The notes: a model not told the origin generated them from the sequence alone. A stretch of DNA of 64,000 bases from Spirochaetales bacterium (GCA_027306915.1 DAHUYW010000014.1:19428-83427); one strand, 5' to 3'; positions 44,579 through 54,057 are shown, counted from the first letter of the stretch. Numbers and translations are program-made.

Positions 44579-46003
44579 CTATTGCGCCGGGGAGGCAATC
44601 TGCGCGAGGGCCGCCTGAGGGAGGCGGAGGGGCTCGCCCACAAGCACGGGCTCCTCGCCCTCCTCGAGGGCGGTAAGGCGCACCGGATAAAAGCGATTCG
44701 CGACGATGCTCGCTCCGGCCTCGCGCTGTCCCTCTTCCGCCCCCAATGCCACCGGAACGTAGTGCTCGCCATATCCGCGCCCGCGCCCTGCGGCATCGAT
44801 CGTCTCGACGAGAACCGTCTGCACGCTGCCGAGAAGGCTCCTTCGGTAGCGCCGCTTGTTTTCGCTTCCGATCTCGCGGATGCGCTCGCTCCGCGCGCTT
44901 TTCACCGCCTCGCTCACCTGATTGGGCATCCGGTCGGCGCGCGTGCCCTCCCTGCGCGAGTACTTGAAGGTGTGGATGTGGCTAAAAGCCACCTCCCGGC
45001 ACACCCTGGCCGTCTCCTCGAAGTCCTCGTCGCTTTCGCCTGGGAAGCCCACTATCACGTCCGTGGTGAGGTTGAAACCCGGATAGCGACCGCGCAGCCG
45101 CTCGACAAACTCGAGATAGCCGGCGAGGGTATACATCCTGCGCATGGCGAGAAGGACGCGCTCCGAGCCGCTCTGGAGGCAGAGATGGAGGTGAGGGCAC
45201 ATCTTGGGGTGGCCCAGGAGATCGATGAAGCGATCGCCCGAGGGCTCCGGCTCGAGCGAGGAGATCCGCACGCGGAAGTCCCCGGGCAGTTCGAGAACTG
45301 ACTCCACGACGTCCGCGAAGTCGCTTGTCCCGTCGCGGTAGCGCCCCATGTTCACCCCCGTGAGGACGACCTCCCTCGTTCCCAGATCGACCAGGCGGCG
45401 TACGTTGTCGAGGATGGCGGGCAGGGGTCGGCTCGTCGCCCGACCGCGCACGTAGGGGATGATGCAGAAGGTGCAGAAGTTGTCGCACCCATCCTGGATC
45501 TTCACCATGCTCCGGGTGTGGAACCCTCTCTCCGCAACCGGATAGCTGAAGCGGTCGCCCTCGAGGCGCGCAGGGTCGAGGATCTCGCCCCGAAAGTGAG
45601 CGTCCACGATGTGGAAGATGCTGCTCTTGCGCGCGTTGTCGACGACGTAGGTGATGTCGCTGCGCGTCGCGAAGTAGTCCCGGTTCGAGTCGACGAAGCA
45701 GCCCGTCACCACGACCACAGGACGGCCCTCCGGCGCCAGGACAGACGCCCTTTCGGTTGCCGACGAGGCGACCGCTGGAGCTCCGCTCGTCGCGGGGGAC
45801 GCGACGGTCGCCCGATTGACCATATTGCGCGACTTGCGGTCGCTCTTGTTCGTGACGGTGCAGGTGTTGATGACGTAGGCGTCCGCCTCCGCCTCGTAGG
45901 GAACCACCTCATACCCCGCGCGGTGGAACTGGGAGGCGAGCGAGTCGGTCTCGTACTGATTGAGCTTGCAGCCGAGGGTGTTGAACGCTATCTTCTTCTT
46001 CAT
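44579..46003 (-). CDS. mtaB: tRNA t6A37 methylthiotransferase MtaB
   Basis: The 474-aa radical-SAM enzyme converts t6A37 to ms2t6A in tRNA. Domains: UPF0004 N-terminal with FNTLGCKLNQYETDSL, then INTCTVTNKSDR; the radical-SAM [4Fe-4S] motif CDNFCTFCIIPYVRG; C-terminal TRAM. The CKLNQYE and CTVTN forms separate MtaB from MiaB. A low-complexity insertion of about 25 residues (ASPATSGAPAVASSATERA, near residue 70) interrupts the N-terminal domain. It is 4 nt after miaB. Confidence 0.96.
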   Translation of the reverse strand: MKKKIAFNTLGCKLNQYETDSLASQFHRAGYEVVPYEAEADAYVINTCTVTNKSDRKSRNMVNRATVASPATSGAPAVASSATERASVLAPEGRPVVVVTGCFVDSNRDYFATRSDITYVVDNARKSSIFHIVDAHFRGEILDPARLEGDRFSYPVAERGFHTRSMVKIQDGCDNFCTFCIIPYVRGRATSRPLPAILDNVRRLVDLGTREVVLTGVNMGRYRDGTSDFADVVESVLELPGDFRVRISSLEPEPSGDRFIDLLGHPKMCPHLHLCLQSGSERVLLAMRRMYTLAGYLEFVERLRGRYPGFNLTTDVIVGFPGESDEDFEETARVCREVAFSHIHTFKYSRREGTRADRMPNQVSEAVKSARSERIREIGSENKRRYRRSLLGSVQTVLVETIDAAGRGRGYGEHYVPVALGAEEGQREAGASIVANRFYPVRLTALEEGEEPVLVGEPLRLPQAALAQIASPAQ

Positions 46004-46006
46004 CGA

Positions 46007-47365
46007 TCACCCCGGGGCGAAAGCCGGCTCTCGCGTAGCTGCAAGCTCGCCTGCGACCGACATCTCCGCGGCGTCGCTTATGCGCACGTCGACGAACTGC
46101 CCGATGAGCGACTCGTCCTCGGAAGGGAAACGCACGATGATCTTTCCCTCGGTCCGCCCGGAGAGGTGCCCCGCGAGCCGGTCGCGTCCGAAGACCAGGA
46201 CGCGGTAGGTCCGCCCCACCATCTCCCGGTTGCGCTCGAGGGAGATCGCCTGGAGCTCGGTAGAGAGCTCATGCAGCCGGCGCTTCTTCTCATCATGGGA
46301 AACGTCGTCGTTCCAGCGCGCGCTCGCCGCTCCCGGCCGCGGGGAGTACATCGCGATGTAGGCCATGTTGTAGCGGAACTCGCGCAGCGCCGAGCGGGTG
46401 TTTTCAAACTGCTCGGGGCTCTCACCTGTGAAACCCACGATGATGTCGGTGAAGAGGGTCGCTGTAGGAAGGAGCGACCGGACGCTGTGCACCACCGACC
46501 GGTACTGCTCCATGCGGTAGTTCCGGTTCATGCGGATGAGCACCTTGTCGTCGCCCGACTGGATCGGGAGGTGGATCTGCTTGGCAAGGTGCGGATACTC
46601 CGCGATGGTCTCGAGCACCTCGTCGGTCATGTCCCGTGGGTGGGGCGAGGTGAAATAGACCCAAAACTCGCGGTCCGTGCGCTTGCCCATCTCGCCGATC
46701 TCCTTCAGGAGACGGGCGAAGGGCATCTCCGAGCCGCGCTTGTCGAGCCCGTAGGAGTTGACGTTCTGCCCGAGGAGCGTGATCGAGGCATAGCCCCGCT
46801 CGACGAGCGACTCGACCTCGGAGAGAATCTCGTCCGAGGGACGGGAGACCTCGCGCCCTCGGGTGTAGGGCACCGCGCAGAAGGTGCAGAACTTGTCGCA
46901 GCCGTTCTGAATGGGAACGTAGGCTTCGAAGCCGGAGGCGTAGGTCGGCCGGATGTGCCAGAAGCCCCGCGCGGAGTCTGCAAGGCTGTCGCCCGGCACC
47001 GCCGCGTCGATTCCGGCGGGCGTCGGCACCCCGTACTGCCGTATGAGATCGGGAAGCTGCGGCAGCTCGTTGATGGGGAACACCAGATCGAAGAGCTTGA
47101 GGAACTTCACTCGGTCGGAGGGCAGCATGCATCCGGTGACGAAGGTAAGGAGGCTTCGCTTGTGCTTTGCGAGATTCCACTTGTGGATCTTCGCGTAGAC
47201 CTTGTCGATCGCCTTCTGGCGCACCGAGCAGGAGACGACGCCGAGGAGGTTTGCCTCGTCCTCGTCTTCGGTTCGCGTATATCCAAGCCCTTCCAGGACC
47301 GTGCGCACGCGCTCCCCGTCGGATTGATTCATCTGGCAACCGAGCTGTATCAGGCAGTATCTCAT
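46007..47365 (-). CDS. miaB: tRNA-2-methylthio-N6-dimethylallyladenosine synthase MiaB
   Basis: The 452-aa radical-SAM methylthiotransferase makes ms2i6A37. It has the MiaB form LIQLGCQMNQSDGE, SCSVRQKA, TGCM and the radical-SAM triad CDKFCTFCAVPYTRG, followed by TRAM near the end (GRTEGKIIVRF). The ATG at 47365 shares one base with the FNR stop (TGATG), so translation is coupled. Presence of both MiaB and MtaB in one operon is less usual than separate loci. Confidence 0.96.
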   Translation of the reverse strand: MRYCLIQLGCQMNQSDGERVRTVLEGLGYTRTEDEDEANLLGVVSCSVRQKAIDKVYAKIHKWNLAKHKRSLLTFVTGCMLPSDRVKFLKLFDLVFPINELPQLPDLIRQYGVPTPAGIDAAVPGDSLADSARGFWHIRPTYASGFEAYVPIQNGCDKFCTFCAVPYTRGREVSRPSDEILSEVESLVERGYASITLLGQNVNSYGLDKRGSEMPFARLLKEIGEMGKRTDREFWVYFTSPHPRDMTDEVLETIAEYPHLAKQIHLPIQSGDDKVLIRMNRNYRMEQYRSVVHSVRSLLPTATLFTDIIVGFTGESPEQFENTRSALREFRYNMAYIAMYSPRPGAASARWNDDVSHDEKKRRLHELSTELQAISLERNREMVGRTYRVLVFGRDRLAGHLSGRTEGKIIVRFPSEDESLIGQFVDVRISDAAEMSVAGELAATREPAFAPG

Positions 47366-48048
47366 CAGAAATAGACCTCGGCAAAGAGATGGCTTCCCGG
47401 AACACCCTGGCTGCGCAGAATGTCGAAGGCCTCGTAGATCATATCGCAATTGCCGCACAAATAGCAGAGGCTCATCGGGTCGACCGGGTGATCGCGCAGA
47501 TACTGTGTGACCCTTCCGGAATAATCACCGCCCTCCTCCCGCGAGACGCACGAGACATAGCGCCCCGGGTCGAAGGCCTCCCGCTCGTAGCGCTCCGAGA
47601 GCGTGCGCACCCCGTGGAGCAGGGTGTAGTCCAACCCCGGATAGCTTCGCGCAAGACAATGGAAGGGGGAGATCCCCGTGCCGGAGGCGACAAACAGGTA
47701 GCTCCCGTGAGCCCGCTCGTCGCTGTCGGTCACGAAAAAGCCGAAGGGCCCTTCCACCAGGACCGAGTCGCCGGGCCGGCAGCGCTTGAGCGCTCGGGAG
47801 ACGACGCCCCCGTCCACCTCCTTGATGAGGACCTCGAGGAAATCGTCGTCCCTGCCGGAGTAGACCGAATACTCCCGCATGGCGATGGAGTCGTGCGGCC
47901 CGACGTTGACGTACTGGCCCGGCTCGAACTCGAGCCCGTCGCGCTCCACGCGCAGCACATAGGCCGTCGGCGAGAGATGACGAACCTCGCGAACGCGATG
48001 TGAAAGCCCCTTCACGGATGTTCTCTTCGATGTGCCGGTTATCTCCAT
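47365..48048 (-). CDS. Ferredoxin/flavodoxin-NADP+ reductase-like protein
   Basis: The 227-aa protein has an FAD-binding barrel with REYSVYSG (RxYS motif) and an NAD(P)H domain with FVASGTGISPFHCLA and YLCGNCDMIYEA. It ends in an aromatic (EVYF), as FNRs do. It would pass electrons between NADPH and a ferredoxin or flavodoxin. Overlap with miaB suggests it supplies reductant for the radical-SAM methylthiotransferases. ATG at 48048 is chosen; a TTG 21 nt upstream is possible. The predicted promoter would leave only about 6 nt of leader. Confidence 0.88.
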   Translation of the reverse strand: MEITGTSKRTSVKGLSHRVREVRHLSPTAYVLRVERDGLEFEPGQYVNVGPHDSIAMREYSVYSGRDDDFLEVLIKEVDGGVVSRALKRCRPGDSVLVEGPFGFFVTDSDERAHGSYLFVASGTGISPFHCLARSYPGLDYTLLHGVRTLSERYEREAFDPGRYVSCVSREEGGDYSGRVTQYLRDHPVDPMSLCYLCGNCDMIYEAFDILRSQGVPGSHLFAEVYF

Positions 48049-48060
48049 GGGTGTGAGGCC

Positions 48061-48089
48061 ACAGTACAAAATGCGATCGATATAGTCAA
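48061..48089 (-). promoter_or_regulatory. Promoter of the FNR-miaB-mtaB operon (TTGACT-17-TACTGT)
   Basis: On the minus strand TTGACT (48089-48084) and TACTGT (48066-48061) are 17 nt apart. The predicted start of transcription is about 6 nt from the ATG, so the message may be leaderless. Confidence 0.4.
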
Positions 48090-48150
48090 CTTCCGCTCCT
48101 CCGTGGACACGCGGGTCGAAAGCGCGCCAGAATATCCCAGGAGAAATGTC

Positions 48151-48681
48151 ATGAAAGAGTATCTATCCCTTCTCGCCGACTACAACGCCTACGTCAACCG
48201 GGAGGTCTACGCAATAGTGGCGAAGATCCCGGCGGCGGAACGCACCAAGGATGTCGGCTCCTTCCACAAATCGATCTTCGGAGTCCTCGCCCATATCTAC
48301 GGCTCCGACGTCGGCTGGCTGCGCCGCTTCAAGGAGTATGTCGGCCCTTTCAAGGCCCTCGCTATCCCGGAGCTCGAGGGTCCACCCCACCAGTGGGGCG
48401 TCCCGATGTTCAAGGACTTCGAGAGCATGCATGCGAAGCGCCCGGCGCTGGACGCCGTCATCAAGCAGTTCGTTGCGGAGATCCCCGAGGAGAGCCTCGC
48501 GAAGGTCTTCTCGTATCCCAACTACCTGGGTCAAAAGCGGACCATCGCCTTCGGGCAGGCGCTCCTGCACTTCTTCAACCACCAGACCCACCATCGCGGG
48601 GCGGTCTCCGAGATCCTCGATGAGATGAAGATCACCAACGACTACAGCGGCCTTGTCGAGATGCTTAACGCGCAGGCCTGA
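48151..48681 (+). CDS. DinB family protein
   Basis: The 176-aa protein has the DinB/YfiT four-helix fold with the likely metal His residues at SFHKSIFGVLAHIYGSD and HHRGAVSEIL. DinB-like proteins are thiol-dependent transferases or metal-binding proteins in thiol/detox metabolism; the exact reaction is not clear. ATG at 48151 has AGGAG 8 nt upstream. It is divergent from the FNR operon. Confidence 0.9.
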   Translation: MKEYLSLLADYNAYVNREVYAIVAKIPAAERTKDVGSFHKSIFGVLAHIYGSDVGWLRRFKEYVGPFKALAIPELEGPPHQWGVPMFKDFESMHAKRPALDAVIKQFVAEIPEESLAKVFSYPNYLGQKRTIAFGQALLHFFNHQTHHRGAVSEILDEMKITNDYSGLVEMLNAQA

Positions 48682-48693
48682 CGGCGGGAAATC

Positions 48694-48722
48694 GGCCCGG
48701 GACACCGAAGCGTTCCCGGGCC
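48694..48722. terminator. Convergent-gene hairpin (possible bidirectional terminator)
   Basis: GGCCCGGG / CCCGGGCC, a perfect 8-bp stem with a 13-nt loop, lies between the DinB stop (48681) and the convergent beta-CASP gene stop (48741). It has no T-tract in either direction, so the role is plausible rather than shown. Confidence 0.45.
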
Positions 48723-48740
48723 GCGCCCATCGCCTGGAGC

Positions 48741-50156
48741 TCAGGACGCGAGCTCGTAGCGCTCTCCGTAGGCGACAATCGTCGTGGCGGCGAAGCCCTG
48801 CGCGGCCAGGTAGCTCTTGAGCGCCTTCTGCGCGGGCGGCTCGCCGTGCACCAGGAAGATGCGCTTCAGCCGCTTCTTGTCGAGCAGGCCGAGGTATTCC
48901 CCGATCTCGCGGTAGTCGGCGTGGGCGCTGAAGGCGTCGATCTCCTCCACATGAGCCTTCAGGTGGTAGAGATCGCCGAGGATGCGCACCTCGGGCTCCC
49001 GGTTGGCGATCCTGCGACCGAGGGTGTTCTCGGCCATGTAGCCGACGATGAGGATGGTGTTGCGGGAGTCCCCCACGGTGTGGATGAGGTGATGCTGCAC
49101 CCGCCCGGCCTCGCACATCCCATCGGCCGAGATGATGATGGCCGGCCCTTTTAGATCGTTCAGCTCCTTCGATTCCGCCACGCTCGCCACATAGCGCAGG
49201 GAGTTGAATCCGAAGGGGTTCTTGTGGTGGACCACAAAGGCCCGGTTGGTCTCCTCGTCGTAGCACTCGGGGTGGACCTGGAAAATAGAGGTGGCATTGG
49301 TGGCCATGGGGCTGTCGACAAAGATGGGCAGCTCGGGGATGCGCTTGCGGTCGGCGAGGAGATGGAGGAGGTAGACGATCTCCTGCGTGCGCTCGATGGC
49401 GAACGCCGGAATCACAATCTTGCCTCCTCGCTCGGCGGTCGCGTTTACGACCGTTGCGAGCCTCTCGGACGCCCCCTCGGAGGATTCATGAAGGCGGTCT
49501 CCGTAGGTGCTCTCCACGACGAGGTAGTCGACGTCCGGGATAGGTTCGGGATCGCGAATGATCGCCTTGTGCTTCCGCCCTAAGTCGCCGCTGAAGCCCA
49601 CCCGGAGCTCCGGACCTCCCCTCCGCTTGATGGTCGCGAGCGCCACCGCCGACCCGAGGATGTGTCCCGCGTCGTAGAAGGCGAGATCGACCCCCTCCGC
49701 GACCGGAAGCGTCCGCCGGTAGGAGACGGTGACGAACTGCTCCACTGCCGACGTGACCTCTCGCTCCGAGAAAAGCGGCTCCCAGGTGAAGAGCTTTCCC
49801 TGCTTGGCCGCCTGCTTGCGCAGATAGTCGGCGTCGCGCGATTGGATCTTCGCGCTGTCCATCATGATGATAGCCGCGAGATCGCGCGTGGCCGGCGTGG
49901 CGTAGATGTTGCCGCGGTAGCCATCCTTGCCGAGAACCGGCAGGAGTCCGCAGTGGTCGTAGTGCGCATGGGTCAGCACGACCGAGGCGAGGCCGGAGCC
50001 GTCGATACGAAAGTCGCGATTCTTCTTGTCCGCCTCCTCGCGCTTGCCTTGGAAGGCCCCGCAATCGACGAGAAGCCTCGAGCCATCGACCTCGAGGAGG
50101 TGCTTCGAGCCGGTGACCTCCTGCGCTGCCCCAAGAGAAGAGAGGGTGATTGCCAT
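48741..50156 (-). CDS. Beta-CASP metallo-beta-lactamase RNA-processing exonuclease
   Basis: The 471-aa protein has MBL motifs HAHYDHCG, AGHILGSA and SGDLG, then beta-CASP motifs (ESTYGDRLHE, SADGMCEAG) and the closing FSAHAD and VHGEP. This is the CPSF-73/YSH1-like family of RNA endo/exonucleases. Bacterial members of this group often lack confirmed RNA substrates. ATG at 50156 was kept because the conserved start ITLSSLGAAQEVTGS follows at once, although GGGAGG is only one nt before it. Divergent from the PfkB gene. Confidence 0.93.
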   Translation of the reverse strand: MAITLSSLGAAQEVTGSKHLLEVDGSRLLVDCGAFQGKREEADKKNRDFRIDGSGLASVVLTHAHYDHCGLLPVLGKDGYRGNIYATPATRDLAAIIMMDSAKIQSRDADYLRKQAAKQGKLFTWEPLFSEREVTSAVEQFVTVSYRRTLPVAEGVDLAFYDAGHILGSAVALATIKRRGGPELRVGFSGDLGRKHKAIIRDPEPIPDVDYLVVESTYGDRLHESSEGASERLATVVNATAERGGKIVIPAFAIERTQEIVYLLHLLADRKRIPELPIFVDSPMATNATSIFQVHPECYDEETNRAFVVHHKNPFGFNSLRYVASVAESKELNDLKGPAIIISADGMCEAGRVQHHLIHTVGDSRNTILIVGYMAENTLGRRIANREPEVRILGDLYHLKAHVEEIDAFSAHADYREIGEYLGLLDKKRLKRIFLVHGEPPAQKALKSYLAAQGFAATTIVAYGERYELAS

Positions 50157-50220
50157 ACCTCCCGTTGTACCGCAGCTGGCCTCCCTTGCACAACCAGGTG
50201 AAATACTGTCGAATAGGGCG

Positions 50221-51276
50221 ATGGTCGACATCTACGGCATCGGCAACCTCTTGATCGACATCGTCACCCGGGTGACCGACGAGGAGCTCTCAGGGCTCGG
50301 GCTGCACAAGGGGACGATGCACCTCACCGACGAAGCGGAGCGCGCGCGCCTCATCGATTTCCTCAAGACGAAGGAGGTCACCTACTCCTGCGGCGGCGAT
50401 TGCCCCAACACGATGATCGCGCTTGCCTCCTTCGGGGTCGACGCATGCCTCGCGGGCAAGGTGGGCGACGACGAGTTCGGGCGCATCTACCTCGGGCAGC
50501 TTGGTGAGCTTCCGATTCGCTCGGAGGTCAAGGTCGGGCAGGGGAGCACAGGATCGAGCATCATCCTCGTCTCCCCCGATTCCGAGCGAACGATGAACAC
50601 CCACCTCGGGATCAACCGCAGCTTCTCCTTCGAGGATGTGAGCCCGGCGCTCTTGAGCGACTCCCGCTTTCTCTATTTCACCGGATACCTGTGGGATACC
50701 GATCTCCAGAAGGATGCCATCCTCCGGACGCTCGCCCTCGCGCGGGCCAAGGGCTGCACCATCGCCTTCGACCTTGCCGACCCCTTCGCCGTGAGCCGAA
50801 ACCGCGACGAGTTCCTGCGAATCGTCGCCGACTACGTGGACATCGCCTTCGCGAACCGCGAGGAGGCGCGCATTCTCTTCGGGACCGACGACGTCCGGGT
50901 AGCCGTGGAGAAGCTGTCCAAGCTGACCCGCATCGCGGTCGTGAAGAACGGCGCCGCGGGCTCACTCGTCATGGCCGGTAAGAAGCGACGCGACGGCTCC
51001 CGCGGCGCCGATCCCCTTCCCGGGAGCGAGGCCGGCGAGCTCCTCTCGATTCCCGTGTGCGAACAAGAGCCCATCGACACGACCGGGGCGGGGGACATGT
51101 ACGCGGCCGGCTTCCTCTATGGGCTTGTCCGCCGGCTTCCGCTCTTCAAGGCCGGGGTGTGCGCCTCCTACCTCGCCTCGCAGATCATCGTTCAGCGCGG
51201 CGCCCAGTTCACGGCCGAGAAGAGAGCCGAAGTGGCCGAAGTAATTCGCTCGGGCGGCTGGGACTACACGCGCTAG
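50221..51276 (+). CDS. PfkB-family carbohydrate kinase (adenosine/ribokinase-like)
   Basis: The 351-aa kinase has the first PfkB signature SCGGDCPNTMIALASFGVD and the second DTTGAGDMYAAGF with catalytic Asp. N-terminal GNLLIDIV and the DEFGRIYL segment resemble the adenosine-kinase-like group often found in spirochaetes. The sugar or nucleoside substrate is not defined. The start is ATG at 50221; the frame extends upstream, but antisense to the beta-CASP gene. Confidence 0.92.
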   Translation: MVDIYGIGNLLIDIVTRVTDEELSGLGLHKGTMHLTDEAERARLIDFLKTKEVTYSCGGDCPNTMIALASFGVDACLAGKVGDDEFGRIYLGQLGELPIRSEVKVGQGSTGSSIILVSPDSERTMNTHLGINRSFSFEDVSPALLSDSRFLYFTGYLWDTDLQKDAILRTLALARAKGCTIAFDLADPFAVSRNRDEFLRIVADYVDIAFANREEARILFGTDDVRVAVEKLSKLTRIAVVKNGAAGSLVMAGKKRRDGSRGADPLPGSEAGELLSIPVCEQEPIDTTGAGDMYAAGFLYGLVRRLPLFKAGVCASYLASQIIVQRGAQFTAEKRAEVAEVIRSGGWDYTR

Positions 51277-51278
51277 CC

Positions 51279-51304
51279 CCGCAGGCCGCGCGGGTCCCCT
51301 GCGG
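51279..51304. terminator. Hairpin between convergent PfkB and HtrA genes
   Basis: CCGCAGG / CCTGCGG, 7 bp with a 12-nt loop, directly after the PfkB stop. No T-tract follows, so it may only slow transcription. Confidence 0.4.
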
Positions 51305-51310
51305 CCGGAG

Positions 51311-52417
51311 CTATCCCTGCGGGCGGGACGCGAGCGTCACCCCCAAGTTCATCTTCGTGCCGTTTCGATAGAGCGTGAGCGTCACCGTCTGCCCGACCGT
51401 CGCCTCCGACTGCAGGTAGGCGCTGAAGCTTTGAAAGTCGGTCACCGGGGTCCCGTCAATGGCAACGATGATGTCTCCTCCGACCGGCACCTCGGTGTCG
51501 ATGAAGGTGACCACCTGGGTGGCTGCCTGCAGCCCCGCCTGATCGGCCGGGCTTCCCGGAGCAATCGAAGCGATCATCACCCCGCGGTCCACCGGGACCG
51601 TCACTCCCGCCGAGCGTAGGAGGCTCGCTATCTGCGGCGTCAGATCGAAGGCTTCGATCCCGAGGTAGGGATGCTGCGCGTGGCCGTCTGCGATGAGCTG
51701 CGGCACGATCTGCTTGACGAGGTTGGCGGGAATGGCGAAGCCTACCCCTGAGCTGCTCCCGCTCGGGCTGATGATCTGCGAGTTGATGCCGATGACCTTC
51801 CCCCCGAGGGTGATGAGCGGCCCGCCGGAATTGCCTGGATTGATGGGGGTGTCGGTCTGCAAGGCCTCGCCGACGAATCGTCCGTTTGGGCTCTTGATGA
51901 TCCGCCCCTTCGCGCTTATGACGCCGAAGGTGAGGGTGTGGGTGAGGCCGAAGGGGTTGCCGAGGGCCACCACGAACTCGCCTACCTGAACCCGGTCGGA
52001 ATCGCCGAGGGTGAGGGGAGGGGGAAGATTCGGCGCGCTCACCCGGATGACCGCAAGGTCGGTCGAGGGATCGGTGCCGATCACCTGCGCCTGATAGCTC
52101 TGGCCCGTGCGCAGGGTCACCATCACGCTGTTCGCATTTTCGACGACGTGGAAGTTGGTGACGATGTCGCCCTGTTTGTCGTAGACGAAGCCGGAGCCGA
52201 CCGCCTGCTGAGGAATCGGCTGATCGAAGAAGCCTTGGGAGATGATCGTACTGGTGATGTTGACAACCGAGGGGCCGGCGTCTCTGCCGACCGCCTCCAC
52301 CTGGGCCTCGAGCTGATTTGCCGGGGAGTAGGGCGTGACCCCGGCGGTGTTTTGAGCAAAGAGCGAGCCTCCGCCGAAGAGTGCAAGTGAAAACAAGAGT
52401 GCCGCTATTCTACGCAT
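51311..52417 (-). CDS. HtrA/DegP-like serine protease with PDZ domain
   Basis: The 368-aa protein has a signal peptide (RRIAALLFSLALFGGGSLFA). The trypsin-like triad is His in NFHVVENA, Asp in STDLAVIRV and Ser in GNSGGPL, with upstream GSGFVYDKQG. One PDZ domain follows (about 270-360; GVMIASIAPGSPADQAGL). It degrades misfolded envelope proteins. ATG at 52417 has GGAGG 7 nt upstream. It is divergent from ctpA, so both ends of periplasmic quality control sit back to back. Confidence 0.95.
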   Translation of the reverse strand: MRRIAALLFSLALFGGGSLFAQNTAGVTPYSPANQLEAQVEAVGRDAGPSVVNITSTIISQGFFDQPIPQQAVGSGFVYDKQGDIVTNFHVVENANSVMVTLRTGQSYQAQVIGTDPSTDLAVIRVSAPNLPPPLTLGDSDRVQVGEFVVALGNPFGLTHTLTFGVISAKGRIIKSPNGRFVGEALQTDTPINPGNSGGPLITLGGKVIGINSQIISPSGSSSGVGFAIPANLVKQIVPQLIADGHAQHPYLGIEAFDLTPQIASLLRSAGVTVPVDRGVMIASIAPGSPADQAGLQAATQVVTFIDTEVPVGGDIIVAIDGTPVTDFQSFSAYLQSEATVGQTVTLTLYRNGTKMNLGVTLASRPQG

Positions 52418-52643
52418 CGCAGAGCCTCCAGCGCATTTCGCAAGAACGGTTTGTCTGGACAACATTCTTCGCCGCTGAAAGGTTACGCACCGCTCCGGTG
52501 CGGAAGTGCGTCTTTCAGAGGTGCAGCGCCGCCCGGCAGCCCTGGAACTTATCGGCACGTCTGCCCGTCCAATTTCTCAATCTCCTGCATTTCGATGCTC
52601 CTGCCGTGGAAGTTCCATCGCATTTAGGGCATAATTAGAACGT

Positions 52644-53948
52644 ATGGATCAAAAACTACGTAAGCCAATCGTTGCATCCCTTGTGGTCCTGGCCCTTGTG
52701 CTCGGCATCGGCGTCGGGATAGCCATGGACAGAGCCCTCCTGCGGTCGGACGGGGCCGTCCGTGCCTCCTCTTCGGATCCGCAGCTCAATTACTCCCTCA
52801 TCGGACAGGCGTGGGGCATCATCAACCGCGTCTATGTGGACCGAGCCGCGGTTCGCTCGAGGCCGCTCACCTACGGCGCGATCGCCGGGATGGTGGACGC
52901 CCTTGGAGACACGGGGCACAGCACCTTCTTGAGCCCGGAGATGGTTCAGGACGAGCGCTCGCTCACCGAGGGCGAGTATGTCGGCGTCGGCCTCGAGATA
53001 CAGATGCAGAACAACCAGGTCACGATCGTGGCGCCTCTCGACGGCTCGCCCGCCCTCGCAGCCGGCCTGCGGGCCGGCGAGCTCATCCTGCGGGTCGACG
53101 GCAAGGATGTGACCGGCCTTACCCTCCAGCAGGTCGTGCGCCGTATCATGGGTCCCATGGGCACGAAGGTAACGCTCACCATCTTCAGCCCGGTGACGCG
53201 CAAGACCTTCGATGCAACGATGGTTCGCACGCGCATCAGGATTCAGAACGTCACCTGGCAGCGGATTCCGGGCACCGACCTTGCGGATGTCAGAATCGCG
53301 GCGTTCAGCCAGGGAATCACGAAGGACCTCCGTGCCGACCTAATTTCGATCGAAAAGGAGGGCTTTGCCGGGATTGTCCTCGACCTCCGCAACGATCCGG
53401 GCGGCATCCTCGACGAAGCGATCGGAACCGCCAGCCAGTTCCTCCCGCACGGGAACGTGCTGCTCGAGCGGAATGCCCACGGCACCATCCGGCCCGTCCC
53501 GGTTCAGGGCGATGCGATCGCCCCGTCCATTCCGCTTGTGGTGATGATCGACGGCGGGACCGCGAGCGCGGCGGAGATCGTCGCCGGAGCCCTGCAGGAC
53601 GCCGGCAGGGCGAAGCTTGTCGGCGACAAGACCTTCGGTACCGGGACCGTGCTCGGGATCTTCCCGCTCTCCGATGGATCGGAGCTGCTGCTTGCAACCG
53701 AAGAGTGGCTCACCCCGCGCGGCCGAGTGATCTGGCACAAGGGGATCACCCCGGACGTCACGGTCCAGCTCCCCTACGATTCGATGCTCGTCGAGCCAAC
53801 TTCGCTGAAAGGGATGACTGCGGCCGAGCGCGAGAAGAGCGGCGACCGCCAGCTCCTCGAGGCCATCGATATCCTAAAGCCGGAGACGGGCGGCGCGCAG
53901 ACCGCGCGGACTGCGCCCGCCTCCAAAGAGGGGGCGCCCGCTTTGTAG
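52644..53948 (+). CDS. C-terminal processing peptidase (S41 family)
   Basis: The 434-aa periplasmic protease has an N-terminal membrane anchor (IVASLVVLALVLGIGVGIAM), a PDZ domain (about 105-180, GEYVGVGLEIQMQ) and the S41 catalytic part with DLRNDPGG, the Ser in DGGTASAAEIVAGAL and the Lys in VGDKTFGTG. It trims C-termini of exported proteins, for example PSII D1-like or other envelope precursors in other bacteria. No ribosome-binding site precedes the ATG at 52644; a CATAAT -10 at 52630-52635 would leave almost no leader. Confidence 0.94.
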   Translation: MDQKLRKPIVASLVVLALVLGIGVGIAMDRALLRSDGAVRASSSDPQLNYSLIGQAWGIINRVYVDRAAVRSRPLTYGAIAGMVDALGDTGHSTFLSPEMVQDERSLTEGEYVGVGLEIQMQNNQVTIVAPLDGSPALAAGLRAGELILRVDGKDVTGLTLQQVVRRIMGPMGTKVTLTIFSPVTRKTFDATMVRTRIRIQNVTWQRIPGTDLADVRIAAFSQGITKDLRADLISIEKEGFAGIVLDLRNDPGGILDEAIGTASQFLPHGNVLLERNAHGTIRPVPVQGDAIAPSIPLVVMIDGGTASAAEIVAGALQDAGRAKLVGDKTFGTGTVLGIFPLSDGSELLLATEEWLTPRGRVIWHKGITPDVTVQLPYDSMLVEPTSLKGMTAAEREKSGDRQLLEAIDILKPETGGAQTARTAPASKEGAPAL

Positions 53949-54057
53949 CGGGTATCCCGTTCGGGCGGCGCCCGAGCAGGATGCTTGTTTGCCCGAAGCC
54001 GCACGGCGCTGAAAGAGCGCCGCGCACGCTAGGCTTCGCACAGAGGAGGCAAGAGAA

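Noticed and set aside
45518..47374. Long open frame on the plus strand opposite MiaB and MtaB (618 codons)
   Set aside because: Antisense shadow; the radical-SAM motifs are on the minus strand.
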